The notes below the pieces were generated by a model, which searched no databases, was not told where the DNA came from, and worked only from the letters and a program-made list of their open reading frames with translations. Below are positions 49,683 to 60,305 of a DNA stretch of 64,000 nt, in pieces (the stretch's first letter is position 1; the number at the start of each line of letters is the position of its first letter). Source of the DNA: Stenotrophomonas sp. 24(2023) (GTDB lineage Bacteria; Pseudomonadota; Gammaproteobacteria; Xanthomonadales; Xanthomonadaceae); assembly GCF_030913365.1 (NCBI RefSeq), contig NZ_CP133160.1, positions 2,828,001 through 2,892,000 of the forward strand, written 5' to 3'. The position numbers and the translations under genes were made by a program.

Positions 49683-51053
49683 TCAGACCCGGCGTGCAAC
49701 CACCGAGGCCAGCACCGCCAGGCCCAGCGTGATGGCCAGGCACAGCACATAGCCGGTATGCGGCGCGTGTTCCAGGAACAGCGCGAACAGCGCCCCGGAT
49801 ACCGCCAGCGACGTGGCCACGCACAGCGCTTCACTCAGTTGCAGGGCCGAGGCATTGGCACCCTGCTCATGCGGTGGCGACAGCGCCAGGGTCAGCACCG
49901 ACAGGCTGGCGTAGATCATGCCCATGCCGAAACCGGTCAGCGCCCAGCCGACCAGTGACAGCGCCAGCGGCACCACGGCGTACAGCACGGCCAGCGTTGC
50001 CGCGATGCCGACCACCATCAGCACCGTACCCACGCGCAGCAGCTGCTGGCGCGACCAGCCGCGGTTCTGGTGGCCCTGCAGCCACGAGCCGCTGAACCAG
50101 CCCAGCGCGCCCAGGCTGAGCACCGCGCCGGCCCAGCTGGGCGACAGCCCGCGTTCGCGCTGCAGCAGCAGCGGCAGGTAGGCCTCACAGGCGAAGAAGG
50201 CCGATGCGGCCACACCGCGCAGCGCGATCACGCTGGGCAGCCCACGGCGCAGCTGCAGCGTGCCGGCCGGCAGCAACCGACGGCCGCAGACCAGCAGGGC
50301 GACCACGGCCACGCCCATGCAGGCCAACGCCACGGTACCGTGCTGCTGGCCACCGAAATACAGCAGCAGCGTGGCCAGCGATGCACCCACGGCCCAGCCC
50401 ACCACGTTGCCGCGTCCATCTTCGCGCGGTGTGGCACCCGGTACGGCGCGGTGGGCCAGGGCCGGGCGCAGCATCAGCGCCGCCGGTACGGCCAGCAGCG
50501 GGACGGCCAGGAACACCCAGCGCCAGCCCAGGTGCTGCACGATCAGGCCGCTCAATGCCGGGCCGATCATCGACGGCACCACCCAGCCAGCGGAAAACGC
50601 GGCGAAGACGCGCGGCCGCAGGGCTTCGGGGTAGTAGCGGCCCACCATCACATACAACGCTACCGAGATCGCGCCGCTGCCCAGGCCCTGCAGCAGGCGC
50701 CCGGCCACCAGCATGCCCATGCGCGTGGCGAAGCCCGCCAGCAGCAGGCCCAGCACGAAACACGCCAGGCCCCACCACATGGGCCGGGCCGGGCCGCTGC
50801 GGTCGATCCAGCGGCCGGCAGCGGTCATGCCCACCACGCTGGTGGCCAGGGTGCCGCCAAAGGCCAGGGCATACAGGCGCAGGCCATCGAGCGCGGTGGC
50901 CACGGTCGGCATCGCGGCGGCGACGGCCAAGGCCTCGAACGCGAGCAGGGCGACCAGCACCACCATGCCGATGGTGGTGGTGCGGTAGGCCGGGGCCAGG
51001 ATGGAATCGGTCGGTGGCGTGGCCACCGCGGTGGCTGCGGTATCGGTGTTCAT
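49683..51053 (-). CDS. MFS drug/metabolite exporter under SoxR-type control
   Basis: A 456-residue major facilitator of the 14-helix DHA2 type or a related group, with motif A-like [17 protein letters not shown] and motif C-like [18 protein letters not shown]. The substrate is unknown. The ATG at 51053 is preferred over the frame start at 51107. A promoter with a 19-bp spacer and a SoxR-like dyad lies upstream, so induction by redox-active compounds is likely. Divergent from soxR. Confidence 0.87.
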   Translation of the reverse strand: MNTDTAATAVATPPTDSILAPAYRTTTIGMVVLVALLAFEALAVAAAMPTVATALDGLRLYALAFGGTLATSVVGMTAAGRWIDRSGPARPMWWGLACFVLGLLLAGFATRMGMLVAGRLLQGLGSGAISVALYVMVGRYYPEALRPRVFAAFSAGWVVPSMIGPALSGLIVQHLGWRWVFLAVPLLAVPAALMLRPALAHRAVPGATPREDGRGNVVGWAVGASLATLLLYFGGQQHGTVALACMGVAVVALLVCGRRLLPAGTLQLRRGLPSVIALRGVAASAFFACEAYLPLLLQRERGLSPSWAGAVLSLGALGWFSGSWLQGHQNRGWSRQQLLRVGTVLMVVGIAATLAVLYAVVPLALSLVGWALTGFGMGMIYASLSVLTLALSPPHEQGANASALQLSEALCVATSLAVSGALFALFLEHAPHTGYVLCLAITLGLAVLASVVARRV

Positions 51054-51102
51054 GGGGGAGGGCAATGGAGGGCCGCGCTTGTCTTCCGGCGGCGAAGATC
51101 GC

Positions 51103-51133
51103 AGCATGGCACCTCAACCATGGTTCAGGTCAA
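51103..51133 (-). promoter_or_regulatory. SoxR-type promoter of the MFS gene
   Basis: On the minus strand TTGACC (51133-51128), a 19-bp spacer and CATGCT (51108-51103). The spacer is filled by a 20-bp dyad at 51111-51130 (ACCT(C/G)AACCATGGTT), 18 of 20 positions symmetric. The over-long spacer is the hallmark of MerR/SoxR-activated promoters. Confidence 0.85.
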
Positions 51134-51136
51134 GCG

Positions 51137-51574
51137 ATGACGGTGCAGGAACTCAGCGTGGGCGAGGTGGCCCGGCGCAGCGGCGTGGCGGTGTCGGCCC
51201 TTCATTTCTACGAGCGCAAGGGCTTGATCCACAGCCTGCGCACGGCCGGCAACCAGCGCCGTTACAACCGTGATGTGCTGCGGCGGTTGGCGGTGATCCG
51301 GGTGGCCCAGCGCGTGGGCATGCCGCTGGAAGCGGTGGCGCGCGCCCTGGCAACGCTGCCGGAAGGGCGCACCCCGACCAAGGCTGACTGGGCCAAGCTG
51401 TCCGCACGCTGGCGGCAGGAACTGGATGAGCGCATCCACATGCTGGAACTGCTGCGCAACCAGCTGACCGGCTGCATCGGCTGCGGGTGCCTGTCGCTCA
51501 AGCGCTGCCAGCTGGTCAATCCGGATGATGTACTGGGTGACCGCGGGGGCGAGGGGCCGATCCGCTGGGAGTAG
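51137..51574 (+). CDS. soxR: Redox-sensing activator SoxR
   Basis: A 145-residue MerR-family [2Fe-2S] regulator. [27 protein letters not shown] is followed by the dimerisation helix and the cluster ligands Cys113, 116, 118 and 124 ([12 protein letters not shown]), all intact. The ATG lies 6 bp after the operator-like dyad, so SoxR probably represses itself while activating the divergent MFS gene. No soxS is present, as expected outside enterics. Confidence 0.94.
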   Translation: MTVQELSVGEVARRSGVAVSALHFYERKGLIHSLRTAGNQRRYNRDVLRRLAVIRVAQRVGMPLEAVARALATLPEGRTPTKADWAKLSARWRQELDERIHMLELLRNQLTGCIGCGCLSLKRCQLVNPDDVLGDRGGEGPIRWE

Positions 51575-51625
51575 GCCACCGCCCGCGCCAGCGGTGGTCA
51601 GGCCGATGGCGCACCGGTTTGCCGG

Positions 51626-52228
51626 TCACCACACCGTGATCGTTTCGCCACTCTGGATGCCTTCCACCGCACGCTGGTAGGCCAGTGCCGCGCGCTGCGC
51701 GCTCACGGCCTCGAAGCCGGGGAAGTACGGGCCGTAGGCCGCCATCGACTCGACCAGCACGTTCGGGCTGACCACGTTGATGCGCAGCCCGCGCGGCAGC
51801 AGTTCCAGCGCGGCGGCGCGCACGAAGCCTTCCAGTGCATTGTTGACCGCGGTGGCATTGGCACCGTCGCGGATGGGCTGTGCACTGACGATGCCGCTGG
51901 TCAGCGTGATCGAACCGCCGGCGTTGAGGTGGTGCTGGGCCGCCAGTGCCAGGCGCACCTGGCCCAGCAGCTTGTCCTGCAGGCCGATGTTGAACTGGGC
52001 GGCGGTCATGTCCTGCAGCGGCCCGAAGTGCAGCTGGCCGGTGGCGGAAATCACCGCATCGACCGGGCCGGTCTGTGCGAACAGCGCACGCACGCTGGCA
52101 TCATCGGTAAGGTCCACGCGCAGGGCGCCACTGTGGCGACCGGCGGCGAGGATCTCATGCTGCTGGCCGAGGTGGCGCGAAACGGCCTGGCCCAGCGTGC
52201 CGCTGGCGCCGACAAGAAGGATCTTCAT
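51626..52228 (-). CDS. Short SDR-family protein lacking the YxxxK motif
   Basis: A 200-residue NAD(P)-binding Rossmann protein: LLVGASGTLGQAVSRHL, AGRHSGALRVDLTD, SATGQLHFGP. Where the catalytic YxxxK should lie, the sequence reads RDGANATAVNNALEGFV with neither Tyr nor Lys, so it belongs to the atypical short SDR group. NVVSPNVLVES follows as in active SDRs. It is divergent from a LysR regulator, its probable controller. Activity and substrate are unknown. Confidence 0.82.
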   Translation of the reverse strand: MKILLVGASGTLGQAVSRHLGQQHEILAAGRHSGALRVDLTDDASVRALFAQTGPVDAVISATGQLHFGPLQDMTAAQFNIGLQDKLLGQVRLALAAQHHLNAGGSITLTSGIVSAQPIRDGANATAVNNALEGFVRAAALELLPRGLRINVVSPNVLVESMAAYGPYFPGFEAVSAQRAALAYQRAVEGIQSGETITVW

Positions 52229-52322
52229 GGCAATGCTCCGTAGGGGACATGGCCAGTCTGCGCTTCACCGAAGTGGTTTTTAATGGGCGTATGATTCGCA
52301 GATTCCTAACCATGGGTTTGCA

Positions 52323-53204
52323 ATGGACACCTTGCGGTGCATGCAGGCATTCGTCGCCGTCGCCGACCGGGGCAGCTTCGCCGCCGCTGCCGAGCACCTG
52401 CAGGTGTCGGCGGTGATGGTGGGCAAGTACATCCAGCAGGTCGAGGCGCACCTGGGCACGGCGCTGCTGCAGCGGAACACCCGCCGCCAACGGTTGACCG
52501 AGGCGGGGCTGGCCTACCTGGCCGGCTGCCGGCAGGTACTGGAGCAGGTACAGCATGCCGAAGACAGCGTGGCCGGCCTGCAGCGGCAACCCCGTGGCCT
52601 GCTGCGGGTCAGTGCGCCGACCACCTGGGGCAGCTGCGTGCTGGCCCCGCTGCTGGCCGGGCTGCTGCGTGCACAGCCGCTGCTGAACATCGAACTGGAC
52701 CTGAGCAATCGCCGCGTTGACCTGATCGAGGATGGCTTCGATGCCGCGATCCGTATCGGCCCGTTGCCATCACAGGAACTCGTGGCACGGCCGCTGCCGC
52801 CGTATGAAATGAGCCTGTGCGCAGCACCGGCCTACCTGCGCCGCAGGGGGACGCCACGCACGCCGGCGGACCTGGCCGGGCATGACTGCCTGAGCCATCT
52901 GGCCTGGCGCGGTGGCCATGGCTGGCAGCTGGCCAATGGCGAGCAGGTTGACTGGGAAGCACGCCTGTCCAGCAATGATGGCTACGCGCTGCGCCAGGCC
53001 GCGCTGGCCGGTGCGGGGCTGATCCTGCAGCCCACGGCACTGCTGGCCGGGGACATCGCCGCCGGGCGGCTCAAGCCGCTGCTGCGCGACTACCTGCCAG
53101 CCCCGCGAGCGATGCACCTGATCTATCTGGCCGATCGCCGCCCACGGCCGCGCCTGCAGTGCTTCGTGGATTTCGTCATGGATGCCGTGGGCCGCACCCT
53201 GTAG
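52323..53204 (+). CDS. LysR-family regulator
   Basis: A 293-residue LysR protein: HTH MQAFVAVADRGSFAAAAEHL and the substrate domain with LRVSAPTTWGS and RRVDLIEDGFDAAIRIGPLP, typical of the CrgA/AaeR-like group. Divergent from the SDR gene, 94 bp between starts. The stop codon TAG lies inside the GTAG head of the first SMAG element of the downstream array. Confidence 0.9.
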   Translation: MDTLRCMQAFVAVADRGSFAAAAEHLQVSAVMVGKYIQQVEAHLGTALLQRNTRRQRLTEAGLAYLAGCRQVLEQVQHAEDSVAGLQRQPRGLLRVSAPTTWGSCVLAPLLAGLLRAQPLLNIELDLSNRRVDLIEDGFDAAIRIGPLPSQELVARPLPPYEMSLCAAPAYLRRRGTPRTPADLAGHDCLSHLAWRGGHGWQLANGEQVDWEARLSSNDGYALRQAALAGAGLILQPTALLAGDIAAGRLKPLLRDYLPAPRAMHLIYLADRRPRPRLQCFVDFVMDAVGRTL

Positions 53205-53527
53205 GGCCACGCCATGCGTGGAGAACGCGGGCCAACATCCACGCATGGCGTGGATCTACAACGGCTTTTCGCAAGGGGGCGGCACCCTGTAGCGCCACGC
53301 CGTGCGTGGAGAACGCGGGCCATCATCCACGCATGGCGTGGATCTACAACGGCTTTTCGCAAGGGGGCGGCACCCTGTAGCGCCACGCCATGCGTGGAGA
53401 ACGTAGGCCCCCATCCACGCATGGCGTGGATCTACGACGGCTTTTCGCGTGGGGGCGGGCGGCATCTTGTAGCGCCACGCCATGCGTGGAGAACGCGGGC
53501 CATCATCCACGCATGGCGCGGATCTAC
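53201..53527. repeat. Array of four SMAG dimers between convergent genes
   Basis: Forward units begin at 53201, 53289, 53377 and 53469; each is followed about 35 bp later by a reverse unit ending at 53259, 53347, 53435 and 53527. The period is 88, 88 and 92 bp, and the inter-dimer sequence AACGGCTTTTCGCAAGGGGG is shared. Both flanking genes end within terminal GTAG heads. Confidence 0.92.
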
Positions 53528-54345
53528 TCGTTCGCTGCCGACAATTCCTGCCCGCGCACCTGCGCGGCGCGTAGGGCGGCCTCGACCAGCGCCTCGAAGC
53601 CACCGGCCTGGAAGCGTTCGATCGCAGCCTGGGTGGTGCCGTTGGGTGAGGTGACCCGCCGGCGCAGTTCGGCCGGGCTTTCGCCGGCTTCATCGAGCAT
53701 GCGCGACGCGCCCAGCAGGGTCTGCACGACCAGCGTACGCGCGGCATCGGCCGGCAGCCCCTGGGCGATGCCGGCCGCTTCCATCGCTTCGGCGAGCAGG
53801 AACACGTAGGCCGGGCCGCTGCCGGACACAGCGGTGACCGAATCCATCTGTGCTTCATCCTCGATCCACACGGTGCGTCCGGCGCTGGCCAGCACGCGGT
53901 CGGCCTGCGCACGCTGGCCTTCGTCCACGCGCCCGGTGGCATACAGGCCGGTCACGCCGGCCCCCAGCAGCGCGGGCGTATTGGGCATCGCCCGGACCAC
54001 CGGCAGGTCGCCGCCCAGCCAGCGCTGCAGTTGCGTACTGGTGATACCGGCGGCGATGGATACCACCAGGGGAGGCTGTTGCCGGGCCAATGCCTGCAAG
54101 GACTGGCAGACTTCGCGCAGTACCTGCGGCTTCACCGCCAGCAGCCAGGTCGTGCCGTGGGCAGCGGCCTCGGTGGCCTCGGCGTAGGTGGTCACGCCGA
54201 AGTCGGCGGCAAGCCCCTCACGCAGAGCGGCCACCGGTTCGGCCACATGGATCTGCGTGGCCGGCACGCCCTGGCGCACCAGGCCGGCGATGAGGCTGCG
54301 GGCCATGTTGCCGCCGCCGATGAACGTGATGGATCCCGTTGTCAT
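53524..54345 (-). CDS. proC: Pyrroline-5-carboxylate reductase
   Basis: Last step of proline synthesis. A 273-residue enzyme with the Rossmann motif FIGGGNMARSLIAGL, AVKPQVL, RAMPNTPALLGAG and the signature TAVSGSGPAYVFLLAEAM, ending with SPNGTTQAAIERFQ. Its stop codon TAG is supplied by the last SMAG element of the array. It lies 18 bp after yggS in the conserved yggS-proC order. Confidence 0.96.
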   Translation of the reverse strand: MTTGSITFIGGGNMARSLIAGLVRQGVPATQIHVAEPVAALREGLAADFGVTTYAEATEAAAHGTTWLLAVKPQVLREVCQSLQALARQQPPLVVSIAAGITSTQLQRWLGGDLPVVRAMPNTPALLGAGVTGLYATGRVDEGQRAQADRVLASAGRTVWIEDEAQMDSVTAVSGSGPAYVFLLAEAMEAAGIAQGLPADAARTLVVQTLLGASRMLDEAGESPAELRRRVTSPNGTTQAAIERFQAGGFEALVEAALRAAQVRGQELSAANE

Positions 54346-54363
54346 GACACTCTCCTTGCAGGT

Positions 54364-55041
54364 TCAGGCCGGGCGCGGGCGCGCGCCGAACAGGGCAGTA
54401 CCGATACGGACCAGGGTGGCGCCCTCGGCAATCGCCTCGGCGTAGTCGCTGCTCATGCCCATCGACAGCGTATCGATGCCGCTGTGCTGCGCGGCCAGCG
54501 CGTCGAACAGGCCGCGCATGCGCACGAAGGCCTCGCGCCGGCGCGAGGCCTCGGGCCACGGGGCGGGAATGGCCATCAGGCCGCGCAGGCGCAGGGACGG
54601 TTCGGCCACGACCGCCGCAGCCAGCGCGGGCACCTGTGCCGGCGTGCAGCCATGCTTGCTGCCCTCATCATCGATGTTGACCTGGATCAGCACGTTCAGC
54701 GGGCCGCGTGTGGCGGGACGATGGCGGGCCAGGGCGGCCACCAGCTTGGGGCGGTCCACGCTCTGCACCCAGTCGAAGTGCGTGGCGACGGATTCGGCCT
54801 TGTTCGATTGCAGGTGGCCGATCAGGTGCCATTCCAGATCCAGTGCCTGCAGCGCCTGCATCTTCGCCAGCGCTTCCTGCACGTAGTTTTCGCCGAACGC
54901 GCGCTGGCCCTGCGCTGCCAGGGCGGCCACGGCCTGCGCGGGCTGGGTCTTGGACACGGCCAGCAGGGCCGGGACCGGGCGCCCGGCCGTGTGGGCCGCG
55001 GTGGTGAGATTGCTCAGGATCTGGGGCAGGGGGCTGGCCAC
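54364..55041 (-). CDS. yggS: PLP homeostasis protein YggS (PLPBP)
   Basis: A 225-residue PLP-binding barrel protein that buffers pyridoxal phosphate. PLP lysine in LLAVSKTQPAQ, FGENYVQEA, WHLIGHLQSNK and the phosphate-binding LSMGMSSDYAEAI with VRIGTALFG are diagnostic. GTG start at 55041. It is divergent from pilT, with the two starts 88 bp apart, a common arrangement in gammaproteobacteria. Confidence 0.95.
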   Translation of the reverse strand: MASPLPQILSNLTTAAHTAGRPVPALLAVSKTQPAQAVAALAAQGQRAFGENYVQEALAKMQALQALDLEWHLIGHLQSNKAESVATHFDWVQSVDRPKLVAALARHRPATRGPLNVLIQVNIDDEGSKHGCTPAQVPALAAAVVAEPSLRLRGLMAIPAPWPEASRRREAFVRMRGLFDALAAQHSGIDTLSMGMSSDYAEAIAEGATLVRIGTALFGARPRPA

Positions 55042-55128
55042 GTGACACGTTCCGTTCGATCAGGACGCTATACTGCCGCCAGGGGAAAGAACCTTCCAGT
55101 CGAAGCCGTTATTGGGGAGTAGCCGCTC

Positions 55129-56166
55129 ATGGATATCGCCGAACTGTTGGCGTTTTCCGTAAAGAACAAAGCCTCGGACCTGCACCTGTCCGCAGGCCTG
55201 CCGCCGATGATCCGCGTGGACGGCGACGTGCGCCGCATCAACATCCCGGCACTGGACCACAAGCAGGTGCACGCGCTGGTGTACGACATCATGTCGGACA
55301 AGCAGCGCCGCGATTACGAGGAATTCCTCGAGGTGGATTTCTCCTTTGAAATCCCGTCGCTGGCGCGCTTCCGCGTGAACGCGTTCAACCAGAACCGCGG
55401 TGCCGGTGCGGTGTTCCGTACCATTCCGTCCGAGGTGCTCACCCTCGAGGACCTGGCCTGCCCGCCGCTGTTCCGCGAGGTCATCCAGCAGCCGCAGGGC
55501 CTGATCCTGGTGACCGGGCCGACCGGCTCGGGCAAGTCGACCACGCTGGCGGCGATGATCGACTACATCAACAAGAACGAATACGGCCACATCCTCACCG
55601 TCGAGGACCCGATCGAATTCGTGCACACCTCGCAGAAGTGCCTGATCAACCAGCGCGAAGTGCACCGCGACACGCATGGCTTCAACGAAGCGCTGCGCTC
55701 GGCGCTGCGTGAAGACCCGGACATCATCCTGGTCGGCGAACTGCGCGACCTGGAAACCATCCGCCTGGCGCTGACGGCGGCCGAAACCGGCCACCTGGTA
55801 TTCGGCACCCTGCATACCAGCTCGGCGGCCAAGACCGTCGACCGCATCATCGACGTGTTCCCGGCCGGTGAAAAGCCGATGGTGCGCTCGATGCTGTCCG
55901 AATCGCTGCGCGCGGTCATTTCGCAGGCGCTGCTGAAGAAGGTCGGCGGTGGCCGTACCGCCGCGTGGGAAATCATGGTCGGCACCCCGGCCATCCGCAA
56001 CCTGATCCGCGAGGACAAGGTGGCGCAGATGTATTCGGCCATCCAGACCGGCCAGCAGTACGGCATGATGACCCTGGACCAGCACCTGCAGGACCTGGTC
56101 AAGCGCAGCCTGATCACCCGCAACCAGGCCCGCGAGTACGCCAAGGACAAGCGTCTGTTCGAGTAA
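55129..56166 (+). CDS. pilT: Twitching motility ATPase PilT
   Basis: Hexameric ATPase that retracts type IV pili. The 345-residue protein has Walker A GPTGSGKS (130-137), Asp-box VEDPIEF, Walker B LREDPDIILVGELRD, a His-box GHLVFGTLHT and the retraction-specific AIRNLIRE motif near residue 285. GGGGAG precedes the ATG. pilU follows after 90 bp. Confidence 0.97.
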   Translation: MDIAELLAFSVKNKASDLHLSAGLPPMIRVDGDVRRINIPALDHKQVHALVYDIMSDKQRRDYEEFLEVDFSFEIPSLARFRVNAFNQNRGAGAVFRTIPSEVLTLEDLACPPLFREVIQQPQGLILVTGPTGSGKSTTLAAMIDYINKNEYGHILTVEDPIEFVHTSQKCLINQREVHRDTHGFNEALRSALREDPDIILVGELRDLETIRLALTAAETGHLVFGTLHTSSAAKTVDRIIDVFPAGEKPMVRSMLSESLRAVISQALLKKVGGGRTAAWEIMVGTPAIRNLIREDKVAQMYSAIQTGQQYGMMTLDQHLQDLVKRSLITRNQAREYAKDKRLFE

Positions 56167-56256
56167 GGCGGGGCCCTGCCGGGCATCGCGCTGCATCGCG
56201 TGTTGCCCCGGTTGCCGTCAGCCCGTTCGTTTCCGACCCGATTCCTGGAGCCTGCC

Positions 56257-57399
56257 GTGAACACCACCGCCACCACCATCGATTTCACCTCGTTCCTCAA
56301 GCTGATGGCGCACCAGCGCGCCTCGGACCTGTTCATCACCGCGGGCATGCCGCCGGCCATCAAGGTCAACGGCAAGATCTCGCCCATCACGCAGACGCCG
56401 CTCACGCCGCAGCAGAGCCGCGATCTGGTGTTGAACGTGATGACGCCGGCGCAGCGCGAGGAGTTCGAAAAAACCCACGAGTGTAACTTCGCCATCGGCC
56501 TGTCCGGTGTCGGCCGTTTCCGCGTGAGCTGCTTCTACCAGCGCAACCAGGTCGGCATGGTGCTGCGTCGTATCGAGACGCGCATTCCCACCGTGGAAGA
56601 ACTGAGCCTGCCGCCGATCATCAAGACGCTGGCGATGACCAAGCGCGGCATCATCCTGTTCGTGGGCGCGACCGGTACCGGCAAGTCCACCTCGTTGGCG
56701 GCGATGATCGGCTACCGCAACCAGAACTCGACCGGCCACATCATCACCATCGAAGACCCGATCGAGTTCGTGCACAAGCACGAAGGCTGCATCATCACCC
56801 AGCGCGAAGTGGGCATCGATACCGACAGCTGGGAAGCAGCACTGAAGAATACCCTGCGCCAGGCACCGGACGTGATCATGATCGGCGAGGTGCGTACCCG
56901 CGAAGGCATGGACCATGCCATCGCCTTTGCCGAGACCGGCCACCTGGTGCTGTGCACGCTGCACGCCAACAACGCCAACCAGGCGATGGACCGCATCATC
57001 AACTTCTTCCCCGAAGACCGCCGCAACCAGCTGCTGATGGACCTGTCGCTGAACCTCAAGGGCGTGGTCGCCCAGCAGCTGGTGCCCTCGCCCGATGGGC
57101 GTTCGCGCAAGGTGGCGATGGAGATCATGCTGGGTACGCCGCTGGTGCAGGACTACATCCGCGAAGGCGAGATCCACAAGCTGAAGGAAGTGATGAAGGA
57201 TTCGGTCCAGCTGGGCATGAAGACCTTCGACCAGAGCCTGTTCGAGCTGTACCAGGCCGGCGAGATCAGCTACGAGGACGCGCTGCGCTACGCCGATTCG
57301 CAGAACGAAGTGCGCCTGCGCATCAAGCTCAGCCAGGGCGGCGATGCCCGCACCCTGTCGCAGGGCCTGGATGGCGTGGAGATTTCCGATATCCGGTGA
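56257..57399 (+). CDS. pilU: PilT-like ATPase PilU
   Basis: Accessory retraction ATPase that works with PilT. A 380-residue protein with Walker A GATGTGKS (137-144), IEDPIEFVHKHEGC and the Walker B region DVIMIGEVRTREGMD; the AIRNLIRE motif is replaced by TPLVQDYIREGE as usual in PilU. GTG start at 56257 with GGAG 8 bp upstream; the upstream extension to 56200 is non-conserved. It ends with a ~40-residue tail. Confidence 0.95.
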   Translation: MNTTATTIDFTSFLKLMAHQRASDLFITAGMPPAIKVNGKISPITQTPLTPQQSRDLVLNVMTPAQREEFEKTHECNFAIGLSGVGRFRVSCFYQRNQVGMVLRRIETRIPTVEELSLPPIIKTLAMTKRGIILFVGATGTGKSTSLAAMIGYRNQNSTGHIITIEDPIEFVHKHEGCIITQREVGIDTDSWEAALKNTLRQAPDVIMIGEVRTREGMDHAIAFAETGHLVLCTLHANNANQAMDRIINFFPEDRRNQLLMDLSLNLKGVVAQQLVPSPDGRSRKVAMEIMLGTPLVQDYIREGEIHKLKEVMKDSVQLGMKTFDQSLFELYQAGEISYEDALRYADSQNEVRLRIKLSQGGDARTLSQGLDGVEISDIR

Positions 57400-57478
57400 G
57401 GCAGGCCAACGCCTCGCCTCGGCGGGACGGGCACGGCAGTGATGGGCGTGCTGCGGGATTGATGAACAGCAGTCATGA

Positions 57479-58555
<1,077 letters not shown>

Positions 58556-58561
58556 CGCGGT

Positions 58562-59458
58562 TCAGTCCAGGGGGGCGCGCAGTGCGTCGAGCACGGTGCG
58601 CATCGCCACGGTGACCTGCCGGCGCGACGGGTAGTAGGCGTAGTAGCCCTCGAAATCGGGGCACCAGTCCTCCAGCACCGCCTGCAGGTGGCCAGCCTCC
58701 AGCGCCGCCTGCACCTGGCCATGTGGCAGCCAGGCCAGGCCGCTGCCGGCCAGCGCGGCTTCGCGCATCAGCGTGTGCGTGTTGAAGGTCCATTGCCCGG
58801 ACACGCGTACGCTCGTTTCCTGCCCATCGCGGCCGAAATCCCACAGCATCAGCCCGCCGTGGGTGGGCAGGCGCAGGGTGATGCAGTTGTGCGCGGCCAG
58901 ATCGTCCGGGTGCTGCGGTGGGGGGTGGTCGGCGAAGTACCCCGGCGTACCCACCACGCACATGCGCAGGGGCGGGCTGATCGGCACCGCCACCATGTCG
59001 CGGGCCAGCAGGTCGCCCAGCCGCACGCCGATGTCGTAGCGCGCGGCCACGATGTCGACCAGCCCGTAGTCGACCGTCAGTTCCACTTTCAGGTCCGGGT
59101 ACTGGCGCAGCACCGGCGCCAGCCGGGGCCAGACCAGGCGCTCGGCGGCGTGGCCGGCGGCGGTGATGCGGATGGTGCCGGCCGGGCGCTCGCGGTACTC
59201 GGCCAGCGCCGCCAGGCCGTCCTCGATCTCGGCCAGGCGCGGGGCCAGGGTGTCCAGCAGCCGGGCCCCGGCTTCGGTGGTCGCCACGCTGCGGGTGGTG
59301 CGGGTCAGCAGGCGCACGCCCAGCCGCTCCTCCAGCGCCCGCATCGCATGGCTCAGGGCGGACTGGGAAACGCCGAGCTGGGCGGCGGCGCGGGTGAAAC
59401 TGCCTTCGCGGGCAACATGAACGAAGGCGAGCAGGTCATTGAGGTTTTCGCGCGGCAT
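58562..59458 (-). CDS. LysR-family regulator
   Basis: A 298-residue LysR protein with HTH LLAFVHVAREGSFTRAAAQLG and VSQSALSHAMRALEERLGVR, and an effector domain with GTIRITAAGHAAERLVWPRL and the RYDIGVRLGDLLARDM loop, close to the group often linked to aldo/keto reductase genes. It is convergent with such a gene and divergent from the YitT gene, with 127 bp between starts. Target unproven. Confidence 0.92.
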   Translation of the reverse strand: MPRENLNDLLAFVHVAREGSFTRAAAQLGVSQSALSHAMRALEERLGVRLLTRTTRSVATTEAGARLLDTLAPRLAEIEDGLAALAEYRERPAGTIRITAAGHAAERLVWPRLAPVLRQYPDLKVELTVDYGLVDIVAARYDIGVRLGDLLARDMVAVPISPPLRMCVVGTPGYFADHPPPQHPDDLAAHNCITLRLPTHGGLMLWDFGRDGQETSVRVSGQWTFNTHTLMREAALAGSGLAWLPHGQVQAALEAGHLQAVLEDWCPDFEGYYAYYPSRRQVTVAMRTVLDALRAPLD

Positions 59459-59585
59459 GCAGGGATGATACGGCCGGGCAGGGGGCCCGCCGTTGCCCGG
59501 GCCGTCGGGGCTGAATCGATTTCACCTGCAACTGTCACCCCGATCGTGTCTAATACCGCTCCCCACCCGCAGTCCCCCCAGCCCC

Positions 59586-60293
59586 ATGTCCCTCCAATCC
59601 CATGGCCCCGTGCCGTGTGACGACGCTGACGGCCACCTCGTCACCGCCGGCCCGCTGACCCCGCCCGCCGACAGTGCCGGTACCGCCGCCGATGAAAAAG
59701 CCCTGCGCCATTCGGTGGCCGAAGACGTGCAGGGCATGGTGCTGGCCACGCTGGTGGCCTCGCTGGGCCTGGCCATCTTCGCCAAGGGCGGGCTGATGAT
59801 CGGCGGCATGGCCGGGCTGGCGTTCCTGCTGCACTACGGGCTGGGCTGGAACTTCGGCCTGGTGTTCGTGCTGGTGAACCTGCCGTTCTACTGGGTGGCC
59901 GTGCGCCGCATGGGCTGGGAATTCACCCTGAAGACCTTCGCCGCGGTGACGGCCTGCGGCGTGCTGACCGACATCATGCCGCGCTGGGTGGACTTTGCGA
60001 ACATGGCGCCGCTGTATTCGGCGCTGGTCGGCGGCGCACTGTCCGGCCTGGGCATCCTGTTCTTCATCCGCCACCGTGCCAGCCTGGGGGGCATCGGCAT
60101 CCTGGCGGTGTACCTGCAGCGCACCCGTGGCTGGAGTGCCGGCAAGGTGCAGCTGTCCTTCGACAGCTGCCTGATGGTGGCCGCGTTCTTCGTGCTGGCG
60201 CCGTCGAAGGTGTTCTATTCAGCCATCGGCGCGGTGGTGCTGGCGCTGGTGCTGATGTTCAACCACCGCCCCGGGCGCTACATGGGCGTCTGA
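59586..60293 (+). CDS. YitT-family membrane protein
   Basis: A 235-residue inner-membrane protein with about five hydrophobic helices, without the usual C-terminal DUF2179 domain. GLAIFAKGGLMIGGMAGLAFLLHY and the GLGILFFIRHRASLGGIGIL repeat half are typical of YitT (DUF161). Function of the family is unknown; transport has been suggested. The ATG at 59586 is chosen; the frame extends to 59493. Confidence 0.88.
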   Translation: MSLQSHGPVPCDDADGHLVTAGPLTPPADSAGTAADEKALRHSVAEDVQGMVLATLVASLGLAIFAKGGLMIGGMAGLAFLLHYGLGWNFGLVFVLVNLPFYWVAVRRMGWEFTLKTFAAVTACGVLTDIMPRWVDFANMAPLYSALVGGALSGLGILFFIRHRASLGGIGILAVYLQRTRGWSAGKVQLSFDSCLMVAAFFVLAPSKVFYSAIGAVVLALVLMFNHRPGRYMGV

Positions 60294-60305
60294 GGCCGCA
60301 CCGCC

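Noticed and set aside
53201..53527. CRISPR-like appearance of the regular palindromes
   Set aside because: Intervening sequences are shared between units, and the units are alternating SMAG orientations; no leader or cas genes.
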